Source of the DNA: Carnegiea gigantea
Taxonomy: Eukaryota > Streptophyta > Magnoliopsida > Caryophyllales > Cactaceae
Assembly: GCA_029747015.1 (NCBI GenBank)
Contig: JAKOGI010000023.1
Location: 922,501-986,500, forward strand
DNA: 64,000 nucleotides
Reading direction: 5' to 3'
Positions 1 through 11,396 of this stretch are shown piece by piece. Numbering within the stretch: position 1 is the stretch's first letter; every line of letters begins with the position of its first letter. The notes beneath the pieces are model-generated. The model was not told the origin of the DNA. It searched no databases and was given only the letters and a program-made list of their open reading frames with translations. The position numbers and the translations under genes were made by a program.

Positions 1-2
1 AT

Positions 3-1433
3 ATTCACCTTCGCAACTTCCTGGCAAAGTGTGACACAATCAAGCTCAACGGGGTCTCTGCTAATGCCATCAGACTTCGGCTCTTCCCTTTCTCACTGAC
101 GGACCGAACCAGTGTCTGGCTCCTTAATGAAGAGCCTAATTCCTTTACCACCTGGGAGGCCCTATCGACTGCATTTCTGAGCAAGTACTTTTCCCCGGGT
201 AAGACCGCTAAGTTGAGAGCGGAAATCACCTCCTTCTCTTAACGAGGCGATGAGTCACTTTATGAGGCGTGGGAAAGGTTCAAGGATCTTCAACGCCAAT
301 GCCCCCACCGCAGAGTATCTGACTGGCTCCTAATTCAAACCTTCTATAATGGATTAGACCAGTCCTTGAAGATGTCTGTTAATGCCGCAGCTAGCAGTGC
401 ACTTATGGGAAAGTCAATAGAGGCTGCGAAGGCCTTATTGGAGGAGATGGCCTCCAACAACTATCATTGGTCTGGCGAGAGGCGGCCCCCAAGAGGACTA
501 GTGGGGTTTATGGAGTGGATGCTGTGGATATGCTGGCTAGCAAGGTGGATGCCTTGGCGCAGCGGTTTGACAGGCTTGAAACTGCCTCCCCAGGGAGTTT
601 AGTCGATGGTCCCTCCCTTGTGAGATTTGTGGCATTCAAGGCCACATTACTGCTGAGTGTCAATCCGTTTTCCCAGGCGTTGAGCATGCCGATGCAATGC
701 AAAACTATGGCCCACGTCCACTACCACAGAATAACCCCTACTCAAATACATATAACCCCAGTTGGAGAAATCACCCTAGCTTCTCCTACCGGAACACCAA
801 CCCCTTACCACCCAATGCCTCTCAGCCCCCTGCTTTTCAACATAGGGCACGCTACAACCCATCTACTTCATAACCACCACCACAACCCAAGTCTAACCTA
901 GAGAACCTTGTGGAGCGCTTCATAGCAACCCAAACCAAGACAAATGAGGTTCTGAGTGAGCAAATCAATCAACTAAACCCCAAGTTGGACGCCATGGCCT
1001 CCTATCAAAAGATGATGGACACTCAGATTGCACAGATTGCTCAACAGGTTAGTAGTTTGTCCCGACCGCAGGGACAACTACCGGGCCAGCCCGAGGTCAC
1101 AGGGGTCACATCAATACCGTTTATACGAGAAATGAGGGGGTTGTGAAAAGTCCTGTGATGGTACTTCAGGAAGAGGCCCCAGTTTCTCTTTCTACAGGAA
1201 CAACTATATTGAAGAAGGAAGGGGTTCCGAATCAAGAAGAGGAGGGTCATCAACCTCCTCCAGTCCGACCTTATCGGCCTCCGGTTCCTTACCCTCAGAG
1301 GTTGGCTTGGGCTAAGCTCTCTCAACTGGACCCCCGGTTTGCACGATTCATAGATATCCTAAGGCGGGTTTACACCGATACTCCTTTTCGGGAGGCTCTT
1401 AAGAAAGCACTGGCCTACCTCAAATTGGCCTAA
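3..1433 (+). pseudogene. gag: Broken gag of element A (Athila-like)
   Basis: Gag would package the element RNA into cytoplasmic particles. The reading frame beginning at base 3 matches the capsid part of the minus-strand copies (block with FLAKCD, LRLFPFSLTD, then YEAWERFKDLQ and FYNGLDQSLKM). A zinc knuckle CX2CX4HX4C (CEICGIQGHITAEC) lies at 619-660. The frame is destroyed: a TAA at 240-242 stands where the other copies read CAA, one base is lost near 480 (GERRPP where the others read GERAAPK), and later frames shift again. The coding text ends with a TAA at 1431-1433 created by a deletion junction rather than at the natural end. Non-functional. Confidence 0.88.
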
Positions 1434-2272
1434 GCACATCTCCTACCTCTAAGCCAAAGCCAGTGGGGCAACACTTCGTTACTTTGTGGGTAGTTTTTGA
1501 ATGTTATGCAAATCGGCGGTTTGTTTTGGTATATGTAGGGATGTATCATGGTGATGATTGGGGATTGAGTGTATAATTATTGCACATGCCAATCATTCAT
1601 TTCCTTTTCACAAAAAAAAAAAAGAAGGAAACTTGTTGAAACTCTTATGATAAAAAAGAAAGCGAAGAAGTGGTGAAAGAGTGTGCTTGGCATGTTATCA
1701 TAGTTCATTCCCAATGGTCCATCTGGTTAAGGGTGTATTCTTATTGTGTTTTATGAAACTATGCGATGTAGTTGGTTCAATTATTGGTTGCTCACTGGTT
1801 TCGGCTGTTAGCATCTCATTTCCCACATTGTTTATTTTGCATATTGCACTTTCGCAGTGGAGAATTGAGAATGTTACCAAGCCTATGGTAGTTTGTTCGA
1901 TTGAAAGAGAGTTGAGTGAACTTTCTTACATCTTAAACACACGTGAGGGAGCGCATTTGCTTTGTCCCCCCTATGAGAGTCACTGCCAGGCCTTCTAGCC
2001 CACCACTTATTTGGAGGCGCCTTGACTAGGGAGGGGTGTGATATGGAATGACTGGATGCTGAGTTGAACATGTGGTCTTCCCTGAATGAGTTTTGAAATT
2101 ATATATTTTTGCCTCGAATTGCTCTACTAGTTATGCACACCTCTGCTTGATTTGACTGATCTCCAATTGGCTTTGCCTGAGGAGGCGAGTGGTTAGAGCT
2201 TTTTGACCCCCTGTCGGTTCATTCATGTTTTAGTCTTACTTGGGGACAAGTAAGAAGTAAGCATGGTGAAGT
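1434..2272 (+). other. 3' non-coding region and polypurine tract of element A
   Basis: Matches, in opposite orientation, the last part of the internal regions of copies B (about 24,405-25,360) and C (about 32,722-33,690). Its end holds a GGGGACAAG block at 2242-2250 followed by a purine stretch (GTAAGCATGGTGAAGT) directly before the LTR. This is the expected place for the plus-strand primer. The tract is decayed relative to the GGGGGAG version next to LTR2. Short open frames here match nothing I recognise. Confidence 0.75.
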
Positions 2273-3573
2273 TGATAAACCTCCATTTTATCCTTTTTAG
2301 ACATGATTTTTACCTCTCATTTCGACGATTTTCGATAAAACTTCAAGACCGTAGAGGTTGATTAGTCATTGTTTACCCCAAATCTGCTAAATGTTGTGTT
2401 TTTGTGTTTTCAGGAGTTCGATTGAAAGAAACGAGGAAAACAAGCTAATATCGTGCCAAATAGGAGCCAAAAGGGTAGATTTTGAGCTAAGAGGAAGTGG
2501 CATGGGGGCACCATGCCAGGCAGGGTGGCCGTGCCACCCAAGGGAGCAAGAAAACGCGAGACAGCAAAGTGACACAGTGGCACCGTGCCACATGGCATGA
2601 CCGTGCCACTTTAATTCTTTCCGTTTAATTGTAATTTGGCGTTGTAATTCGAGAGTTCTTCCTTCTCTCATTCTTTTCTCTCTCGAAAACAGCGACTTTA
2701 GGTTTTTAGGATTCATATTGGTTGTTCTTGATTGGAAAGCTTTGGATTGAAATCGATTGTTAATCAGGTAGATTATTACTTCAATCAATGGAAAGTACGT
2801 TCCTTTACCCTTTTCCTTTCGCGTTTTAATTTAAAGTTAGTTTTTTTTATCGTGTTCATATTCGTGATTGTGGTTGTGATTTTGATGATGATTATGGGCT
2901 AAATTTATTGTCTTGGATTGGGCGTAGCCCCTATTGTGCGATTTGAATTCGTATTCTTGATTTATGTGAATGAATGCCCATGTCGTAATTAAACTCTCAC
3001 TTAGCACACCAGGTGTTCGATGAATTGCCTGAGAGAGCTGATTCATATTTGTAATTGGGGTTTAGGAGATTAACGAGAGTTAAATCCTCTACCTAAAGCT
3101 ACTTAGTGAGCAATTGGATTTCTTAACATGAAAATAGTTAGGGTTTCAATTGGGAATTAAGGGTTACTCAATCTTGTGGTTTTGTGATTCTAATTTCATG
3201 ACAATAGATAACTAGGATAGCTTGACCAGTCTAATGACCTTTGAGAGAAGGCGTAGATACGCTTAACTTGTAACCATTCCATTTCAGTTCTCTGTGTAGG
3301 CAGATTCGCATGATCTAGTTTATAGTCCAAGGAACACGATAGTGTGGTGAACCCCAATCTAGGACTTCCGTTAATATTGATTTAGACAATAGTAGTAACT
3401 TTCAATAGAATATAACTGTTATTAAGTAAAAACCATTCCCAATAGACTCCGGCCTAGATAGAGCGTTAAAGGTTGGTTCGGTGGTTGAAACCGAGTTCCT
3501 TGTGGACACAACTCGTACTTGCCGTTGCTAGTTACAACTGGCACCGTGCACTTGCGGTATTTTTAACTCAATA
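2273..3573 (+). repeat. 3' LTR of element A
   Basis: Starts TGATAAACCTCC and ends AACTCAATA; the other family copies end AACTCAACA, so the terminal CA has mutated to TA. About 1.3 kb, colinear with LTR1, LTR2 and LTR3 on the minus strand. It carries the palindrome-rich segment at about 2497-2605 and the U5 block with TTCCTTGTGGACAC and GTGCACTTGCGG. Sequence after 3573 is unrelated to the element interior. Confidence 0.9.
2497..2605 (+). promoter_or_regulatory. GC-rich palindrome cluster in LTR A
   Basis: A short GC-rich island in an AT-rich LTR, with repeated GTGGCAC / GTGCCAC words. One clear inverted repeat is TGGCACCGTGCCA at 2578-2590. It lies about 225-330 bp into the LTR, the same offset as the clusters in the D/E family. 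A role in the element promoter is inference. Confidence 0.6.
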
Positions 3574-4570
3574 GGTTCGAATTGTTCACATTCGATTCAC
3601 TTTGGGATTGGGTCACTATGGATCATATTTGAATTGGGTCGGATCGTTACGGGTCTAGGTTAATTCAGTTCATGCTGGATTTCAAGTTGCGTATGGTTAT
3701 GGGTCGGATTAATTTAGGTGTTCGGTTTCAAATCAGTTCATTCTATTTCAGATGTCGATTCGAGTATGGGTCCGAGTTGTTGGGTTTCGGGTCTCGGGTC
3801 TTAGGTCAGTTTTACCAGGTCTAATGATGTCATAATTTCCTACCCAAAAAAATTAAGGGTAGTTGTTTATGGACTGCCTCCAATTTGAGCTCGATAGAAA
3901 TCTAGGGTTTTTATTGTGAATGACAAGTTTGCCCACATTATTATTTTCTTTTTCTTGCTAGACGACACATTTTTTTTTAGTCAAGGCTAAAATGGACCTC
4001 CTAACATTGTACTCAAATATTTTGGTCGATTATTCATCTGCTTCAGTTAATTCTTAAGCTGATAATCAAATAACATTTCTCGAAATATTGATGAGCCTAA
4101 ACGTCTATCTATTATGTTTTAATGACTGTTCACACTCAGATATGTAAAATTCATTTATAGCGTTAAAATAACCCACCAACATATGAGTAGCATTTGCAAG
4201 ATACCAGAAGTAGTTGTGAGTAGTTGGAAGCAGTTGGAAGCAGTTGAAAGTAATTGAGAATAGTTGAGAGTAGTTGAGGTTAGCAATTAGCATTTGGAAG
4301 AGGATGAAAACATCTGAAGTTGTTCAAATGTTGAAACGAAGCCTGTAAAACAAATAGGAACAGATTTGCCTTTTTTGGAGGCTCAAATGGAAAACAAAGA
4401 ATACGTTCAATAAGCTGCGAAATAAACTAGAAACCAAGATCTTATGTTCCCAAAATCTTAGTATTAACCCCTAAATCATGTTTGATTTTAAGGTTTCCAC
4501 TATAAGCAATATAACTTATAAACCAACCACACCCCTCCCAAAAAAAAAAAAAGTCCACGAGGGACATTTA
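3574..4570. other. Non-coding flank with a short minisatellite
   Basis: No credible coding region. The only structure seen is a run of degenerate units of about 10 bp around AGTAGTTGRA at about 4207-4283. The stretch 3590-3830 is rich in repeated GGGTC/TTCGGGTC words but has no clear unit. Confidence 0.5.
4207..4283 (+). repeat. Degenerate about 10-bp minisatellite (AGTAGTTGRA-like)
   Basis: Seven or so imperfect units such as AGTAGTTGTG, AGTAGTTGGA, AGCAGTTGGA, AGCAGTTGAA and AGTAGTTGAG follow one another directly. No coding or transposon context is visible. Confidence 0.65.
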
Positions 4571-4992
4571 GGGGGGGTTTGGTAGGGGTGAAAATTATTT
4601 TCCTGAAAAATGATTTTTCTTATTTTACAGTGTTTGGTAAAACAAGGAGGGAAATTCGTTTTCAGGAGAAAATGATTTTTTCCCTAGAATGAAAGAAAAT
4701 ATTTTCACTTTGAAAAGAGCGTAAGTTGATTTTATATTTCTTAGGCTCTCACATGGTCTCACACTTTTTTCTATTTTATGTCTATTTCCTCGACATATGG
4801 CTCGAAAATTAAGAAAAATTATTTTTAACTTTTTTGTTTATTATTTGCTTATCAAACTCATTGTCCAGAAAGTTCATTTTTCTTTAACCAAACAATTGAA
4901 AATATGAGTTAAAAATCATTTTACATGAAAAACCATCTTATATGGAAAATCATTTTTTGAGAAATTAGTTTTCAACACTGCCAAGCACACCA
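4571..4992. mobile_element. MITE-like element with imperfect terminal inverted repeats
   Basis: The left end reads GGGGGGTTTGGTAGGGGTGA and the reverse complement of the right end reads GGTGTGCTTGGCAGTGTTGA; both continue into GAAAAYTAWTTTC-like text. TTA flanks both sides (4568-4570 and 4993-4995), as expected for a PIF/Harbinger-type 3-bp duplication. The interior is AT-rich and non-coding. The superfamily call is tentative because the repeats are imperfect. Confidence 0.55.
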
Positions 4993-4995
4993 TTA

Positions 4996-5937
4996 AAGTG
5001 AACCCATCAGAATAATTTCTATGGTTTTGCCAAGAATATTATATGAGCATAGTTCATTCATGCCACAAGTAATGAAATCTTAGAGTTGTAAACTCCTCAC
5101 TGATATAGAAGCCCGTAAATTTCTTTCCACATTGCATTGTTACTTTTTCCTGGTATGGGCCAGAATTTCTTCTCACATGTTTTTTTTTTTTTTTTGGGTG
5201 TTAACAATTAGATAATATCCTTCTCCATGTGTTGTGACTAGGGCTTGAACTTTGGAAGACGCCCCTCCAGCCCAAAAAGAGAATCATTTTCCAAGGAGAA
5301 GTGCGAACAAATAAAATATAACTTCTTTTTTTGAATCGGTAAGCTCGCCACTTGATGAGCTCATCTCTTATGAGAATGCTTTAATAGGGAAGGTGTAAAA
5401 GATGCCACAGGTGGAGTGAAAAAATATTAATCCCACATTTACGGTGAGATTTGGACCCTCGCCTCCATGTGGAGGCAAGAAAAATACCACTGGAGACCAC
5501 TTTCATGCACCAATCATGCAAACATTACAACTAATACAAGAAGTTCTCAAGAGATTTTCTTATACGATGCATATAAAAGTTGGACAAAACCCAATATTTT
5601 TACTTATCTTATAATAAAGTTTAAGTGACATTGTTTCACCAAAAACCTCATCCCAATTAATTAAATATGAATAGGTTAAACACAGATCGTCTCTAAAAAG
5701 AATCAGTGGTTCACAATGCTTGATGGCTTTTAATTTTGCCAATGTGCTCAAATATATATTTTGTCGTCCCTTTTTTTAGGGGGGGGGTGGGGGGCCGCTG
5801 GGATGCCATGGGTAGATAGACTTGCTTAGCATATACCCTTTTCTTTTAATTATTTATCCTACATTTAACCAGCAGTGCATGTCCTGGTGCTTCCATCCCC
5901 ATCTCAAATAATATTATCTATATATATATATATATAG

Positions 5938-5981
<44 letters not shown>

Positions 5982-5995
5982 TATGTATATGTATA

Positions 5996-6076
<81 letters not shown>

Positions 6077-7764
6077 ATATACACATATATATCTTTGTGT
6101 GTGTGTGCGCGTGTGTGGAAAGCCATGTTTGGGTCTTTGTAAAGCAACTAATGTCCAAAGTTTGAGTAGATTTCTCTCAAAAACTTCTTTTACTGAAACA
6201 TTGAAAAACAAGAACGGAGAGAAAATGAATAGCACGTCATCAATTACTACCGCGCCAACCACCAAGACGTATGTTTCATTCCTACCCCCTAAGCATCTGC
6301 TAATAACTCTTTTGATTTATTGCCCTAGTCATTCTTTCCATTTTATTGCCCAACACATGTTAAAATGTTTGTATTAAATCTTTGTTTTTGTTTTTTTCAA
6401 AGACAGCAAGTGGGCTGCCAAATCATGTTTAGCGACACAGGAAGAGTTTGTTTGGAAAATAGAGGGGATTGAAATGGAACTTAATATAGCAGGGAACAAG
6501 GCCAATAATCTTTACTTTATTTGGATTTATAAATCAAGAGATTAAAGCGAAAGAGGGTTGACTCACTAAAAATCTTCTGCTCCCCCCCCAATTTGCGAGC
6601 AGGGGGAGAAAAATCCAGGTAATAGAGGTGAAGGATTTGAAGTATTTCCTTCTCTGCCTCTTAATCTTCTTAAGCATGGTAAATTGAATTAATTAATCTC
6701 TATTTCCCTCCCTTCCTTCTTACTACCCCCGACACAATCGGGGGGTGGGTGTAAAACGGAGGTCATGATGAGATACTAGGCTAAATACTATTCTCTCAAC
6801 AATTTCCCCCATATAGGAATCATTGTTATTAGGGGTTGAAACCTGGTGATCTTGATAGATTGAAATGATGGCCAACTGAGTTATGTCCTATATGCCTGAA
6901 GTCTTAGCTAATACAATTCTTAGACTGTGTGTGCGAAATTTACATTCAAAACTTACGTTCAGGACAGAAATTTGCTAAAGTATACTAGTCCCCCCCCCCC
7001 AAAAAAAAAATTTGTAATCCATTAAAGTATGTTTTCTGAAAAAGCTTTTGTAGAACGCTTGCTCAATGATTAGTCCCTCTAATTACAAAGTAAAAATTCA
7101 TTTATATTTATTCTTTGGTGCTCATCAACGTGAGACTACATAGGGCAGAATTGTGTTCAGCGAAAATCAAAATGGATCTCAGTTTTGTAGTGCAGGCCTT
7201 AAGGTGTGTCTTTCAATACCAAATGCAACATTACTTTAAATTTTTATGGTTACTAATAATAGAAAAGGTATAAAAGATATTCCTTTAGTTATTTATGATC
7301 CGTAACAATAGATAAAGCTCTAATTTTCAGAGAAACACTAAAATTTATTCATAAACTTACCTCAATAACATAATTTTTTATTGAGCTCGTTTGTTGTTTT
7401 GTTAATATTAATCTATTATTTATACAGTAACTTTTTCACAAACTACTTCAAATTTTAAGTTTGCAACTTGCATCATCAGTGATGGATCCATAAATTTTGC
7501 ATATGGATGTCAAATTTTAAATTTTACTAAATTTAACTAGCATCAATTTTTTTCATGGGTGTCTTTTGACAAAAGTTTATAGGCTTGTATAGAATTCTCT
7601 TATAAAAATTTTATTGATTTTTATATAGAATTGTTTTAAAAAAATTCAGCAATCGGATGCCAAGATACCCGGGCAATAATGTGGATCATTATTGTCAACG
7701 ATAATGAGATTAATGCATATGTTGTTCAGAACCCAAGGTTTATATAATGTGTTTTTGAGAACTA
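4996..7764. other. Non-coding AT-rich region with a long (TA)n tract
   Basis: No gene recognised. It contains homopolymer tracts (T at about 5180-5195, C followed by A at about 6990-7010) and the dinucleotide tract listed separately. The block 5330-5520 resembles dispersed repeat sequence but I could not place it. Confidence 0.5.
5919..6118. repeat. Compound (TA)n/(GT)n microsatellite
   Basis: About 170 bases of nearly uninterrupted TA, broken by TATG steps, followed by a short GTGTGTGCGCGTGTGTG tract at about 6095-6117. Open frames across it encode only alternating Tyr/Ile and are artefacts. Confidence 0.95.
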
Positions 7765-8850
7765 AGGCCCTATTCTTTTTGCGTTTGGGAGGAGTTAGCT
7801 AACAGCTTATAGCCAGTTTCTTATATTTCTTTATAGCTCCTTACATCCTTAATATAATCCTTTCAACTTCTTACCTTTTCTAATATCTCTTATATCTTCT
7901 TACATCTCCTTGCTTCCGCTTACATCTTCTTACATCCCATATAGATGTTTGTATGACATTCATTTATTTTTGTTCTTGTAATTACAGAAATATGTATATA
8001 TTTTTTTATTATACTACCAATACACAGAATTTGTGAATATGTTATGAAAACAACATTTATATGAACATAAAAATAGAATTTAATGAAGTAAATTATATTT
8101 GAGTTTCGACATAAACAATATATATTATTATAGATGAAATAAGTGAACATGCTTTTAAAATTATAATACAAAGCTTTATAAAATTCCTTGCTAATAATAT
8201 ATTGACTAGACATTTACATTTAAAATTGTTTACTTAAAATAGGATTTCATTTTAAGAGTTGTATTCAATTTTGTGACAAATTTTTTTTTTTTTTATGCTT
8301 TGCTTATTTAAAGATCAAACTAATGTAGATATAAGAAATCACCTCAAGTGCAGGAAACTTTAATTGAAAAAATTTATGGGGTTTAATATATTTTATTATT
8401 GTTTAATTTACTTGGTTAAAGGTTTATTTTCAATCGGTATATTATTTCAATGTTGTTGTTTCTCATCCAAAACGTTCTCTGTAAAAGAAACAAATTTTGT
8501 TTCAATAATATTAAGAAATAATTTGCTTACCGATGGCATCAAATTTATTTTATAAATATGACTAATATATCACACGTTATTTCATAAATCATATATTAAA
8601 CACTAATAATATGCATACATATCTACAAGTTGCATTATACAATTTTTCAACAATTCAACAAATCCTTGTATATGTCCTTACAGCTCATTATAGCTGCTTG
8701 AAGCTTCTTATATCTTCTTGCAACTCCTTACATCTTCTTACATTTCCTTACATTTTCTTACAGCTCCTTTCAACTTTTTACGGTTTTCTACAGCTTCTTA
8801 TAGTTTCTTACAGCTTGTAACTGTATCTTATCGCGAAAAGAATAGGCCCT
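7765..8850. mobile_element. Non-autonomous TIR element with CTTAC-rich subterminal repeats
   Basis: The left end AGGCCCTATTCTTTTTGCG pairs with the reverse complement of the right end, AGGGCCTATTCTTTTCGCG, giving an imperfect 19-bp inverted repeat about 1.09 kb apart. Both subterminal zones (about 7830-7935 and 8665-8820) are packed with CTTCTTACATCTCCTTACA-like units, and these read in the same direction at both ends. The interior is AT-rich without a credible transposase. hAT-like non-autonomous elements are the likeliest class, but I could not define an 8-bp duplication. Confidence 0.6.
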
Positions 8851-9010
8851 AGAAGTTTATATTCAAAGCCATACAACATTCAACACAACGCTTGTAATCA
8901 AGGCATTTCTTAAGACTACAGGGGTCCCTTAAGGTGTAGAATTTTTCAGAAACCAACAAGTTCCCTAAGTAAACTAGGTTACCTGGCTAAATCAACTTAG
9001 GTAACATATG

Positions 9011-9042
<32 letters not shown>

Positions 9043-10162
9043 GACCTGATTTGTTAAGTGTTTCCACTTCTCTGCCGATTGATAGCCCATTGGTTGACTC
9101 TGTAGGCCGCCTACTAAGCAGTGGTTGGGCAGTTTATGCTTAAAGATAGAAATGCACCATAAACATGGTGGGGACTCCTGCGTAAGTACTTAGAAGTCAC
9201 GTATTAGGCCCATAAATTTGAGATCATAAGTTTAATTGCTGTTTGAAGTATTAGGAGCACTTCAGTAGTTTATTATTCACTCAAGTTATCTTGGGATATA
9301 TTACCTCAATTCACTAGGGTCCCCTGCATCCGTATTGTCCTCCTTCCCTGTCAAACAAGCTAACTAACAATTGTTGGGGGACAAAATGTGTAATGGTGGA
9401 ATTCCATCTTTTATGAGCGAATTGTATTTGACTAATCTAGTTAAATGAAATGTATCAAAGATGAAAAAAATAAATGGAATGTATCCATAACAAAAATATA
9501 AATAGATAAATAACTTTGAATGCATGTCATAACTAAGGTGCATCCAACAACTTCAGGATCCAACATATTGTAAATTGAACCTAAAAAATTTAGAAATTAT
9601 GACCACGACAACTATGATAGTAATAAAAGGAGGGAAAGTTTGAGAGTAGGGACATTGATTTTAGAATTTTTGGATATGTCATTGGACAACCCTAAACAAT
9701 GCGCATGAACTCAAACTTGAGACCCCAAGCAAACTAGTTTAGGCAAGTGTGCAAACGGGGAAAAAAATGCATGTTACAGAAAAGAAGGCCATCAAATTGT
9801 GTTTTGATTTTTTAAGCTATTGGTAAGTGTGTTACAATTTTCAGAAAAGAATAGAACTAGATACAATGAAAGCCTCATCCTATGATAATAGAATCCATAA
9901 AGGGTACGCCATTTGTAGCCTACAATTTTCGCAGAAATTTATCCTAGCTAGGAAGAGCGGTTAACAAAGAGTCAGTTCCACAAGGTGCCCGAAAAAAGCG
10001 TAATGGGTTATTTTTCATGCAATATGTGCACGTCAAGATAAATGATGTTTCTGATCCCTATGGTGTTCAAATCTCTTGAAGGGTACCGATCATGCCTGAC
10101 ACCTACTCTAGGAAAGAAAGAAAGAAAGAAATGCATAGATCTGATCTTACTCTTTCCCTTTG
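8851..10162. other. Non-coding region
   Basis: AT-rich, with a small (TA)n tract at about 9010-9038 and an AAAG run near 10,112-10,130. No gene or transposon recognised. No Rossmann-type coding for the N-terminus of the downstream SDR remnant was seen here. Confidence 0.5.
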
Positions 10163-10440
10163 AAATACCAAACTCTCTAATCAATTTCTACTAGAAATCA
10201 ACTTTGATCTTTTTTTTCCTTGTTGGGAATGGGAGGAAATCAAATTAGACCTCAACAGTCAACAAAGATCCCCTGCCCCACCCCCGCCTCAAACCCTAAA
10301 TACCAAACTCTTAAGTAATTTTTTTAGTCTTTTTTATTAGGAATGGAGGATATCAAATTAGACCTCACCAAAGATCCCCTCACCCATGCTCCCCGCCCCC
10401 CAGCCAAAAACCCCAAATACCAAACTCTTAATTAATTTTT
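10163..10440. repeat. Tandem repeat, units of about 117-135 bp
   Basis: The block starting AAATACCAAACTCT recurs at 10,163, 10,298 and 10,415. The two complete units share AATCAAATTAGACCTCA, AAAGATCCCCT and a C-rich stretch. The third copy is truncated. Non-coding. Confidence 0.75.
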
Positions 10441-10875
10441 GGTACTATAGGACCATATTCAAGGTAAGAATTAAGAAAATATGATTTGAATATGAATACA
10501 TCCATGTGTGTATATACAAGGAAATTTTTAACAAGTAACTCCATCTCTAATAGTGGTTAGGGGGTTCAAATCCCATCTAATGTAAATTTTGGTCCCATTT
10601 ATGTGGAGGCTTACCCTCCTTAGCCAACTTGCTATGGGTTCATAAGTCCCGACCTTGTCCAAAAATCTTATGAACCCCACTAAACCATAAATAATGAGTT
10701 TTCTTCGCTTAGTTTTCGAGTCAGTTTATTGTATATATAACTTGTAGTAAAATATGTAAAATTTATTTGTTGAGGAAACAAATTAAGCGTTGTCCAATAT
10801 GACTTGGTTTTTACATGGAACCTTATAGGAATGACTATTAGACAGTGACAGTTGACGTTAAAAAATTTTTAGGAG

Positions 10876-11396
10876 ACTTGGGTAAAACCATATCAGGCAC
10901 CACCAACGAGAACCTTAAGAAGGTATTTGACGTCAATGTCTATGGTGCATTCCTAGGAGCGAAGCATGCCGCAAGGGTGATGACCCCTAGGAAGAGCGGA
11001 GTGATACTCTTCACTACGAGTCATGCATCAGTGGTATGTGGAGAGACCTCACATGCATACACCATGTCAAAGCATGCAATCGCGGGCTTGATGAAGAATC
11101 TGTGCGTCGAGATGGGACAATATGGGATAAGGGTGAATGCGATATCTCCTTATGCTGTGTCTACCCCAATACTTACCCATTCATTGGGGATCGACAAGGC
11201 CACATTGGACGAAGTGATCACTGAGTCCGCGGTGCTCAAGGGGGTTACACCGGATGCAATGGATATGGCTCATGTAGCATTATATTTAGCTAGTGATGAG
11301 GCTAAGCTTGTCCATGGGCTTAACTTGATGGCTGATGGTGGTTACACTGTCACCAACCCTGCCTTCTCCTTGGTCTTCAAAAGGTTACTCTCATGA
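10876..11396 (+). pseudogene. Short-chain dehydrogenase/reductase, C-terminal part only
   Basis: NAD(P)-dependent classical SDR, closest in style to plant secoisolariciresinol-dehydrogenase/tropinone-reductase-like enzymes. Visible landmarks in order are VFDVNVYGAFLGAKHAARVM (helix and the conserved Asn), the active-site Ser in FTTSHAS, the YxxxK pair in AYTMSK, GIRVNAISPY after the catalytic site, and the C-terminal LASDEAKLVHGLNLMADGGY. The Ser-Tyr-Lys set is spaced normally. The N-terminal 80-90 residues with the TGxxxGxG cofactor loop are absent, and similarity begins near GDLGKT. The bases before it (TTTTTAG|G, about 10,867-10,876) could be an intron acceptor, so this may be a last exon with the first exon far upstream, or a 5'-truncated copy. 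The final 170 or so codons are open and end TGA. I favour a truncated gene, with a real last exon as the alternative. Confidence 0.75.

Larger units (their letters stand above)
1..3573 (+). mobile_element. Athila-like LTR retrotransposon A, 3' part (left end outside window)
   Basis: The window opens inside gag of a Ty3 element of the same family as the minus-strand copies at 24.4-41 kb. The order is broken gag (to 1433), a 3' non-coding region (1434-2272) and a 3' LTR (2273-3573). Compared with the minus-strand copies, everything between the end of gag and the late 3' non-coding region is missing, so protease and the Athila-type downstream ORF are gone. The 5' LTR and the left target-site duplication lie outside the window. 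Assignment rests on near-identical gag text and LTR sequence shared with the other copies. Confidence 0.9.

Noticed and set aside
1681..1998. 105-codon frame in the 3' non-coding region of element A
   Set aside because: The equivalent DNA in copies B and C has broken frames on this strand; it is a chance frame in a non-coding region.
5904..6265. Overlapping open frames of 77-115 codons across the (TA)n tract
   Set aside because: They encode only Tyr/Ile alternation from the dinucleotide repeat in several frames; no gene.
10540..10690. Possible SINE with a GGTTCAAATCC box-B-like sequence at about 10,562
   Set aside because: No convincing box A at the proper spacing, no poly-A end and no flanking duplication; the match is short.
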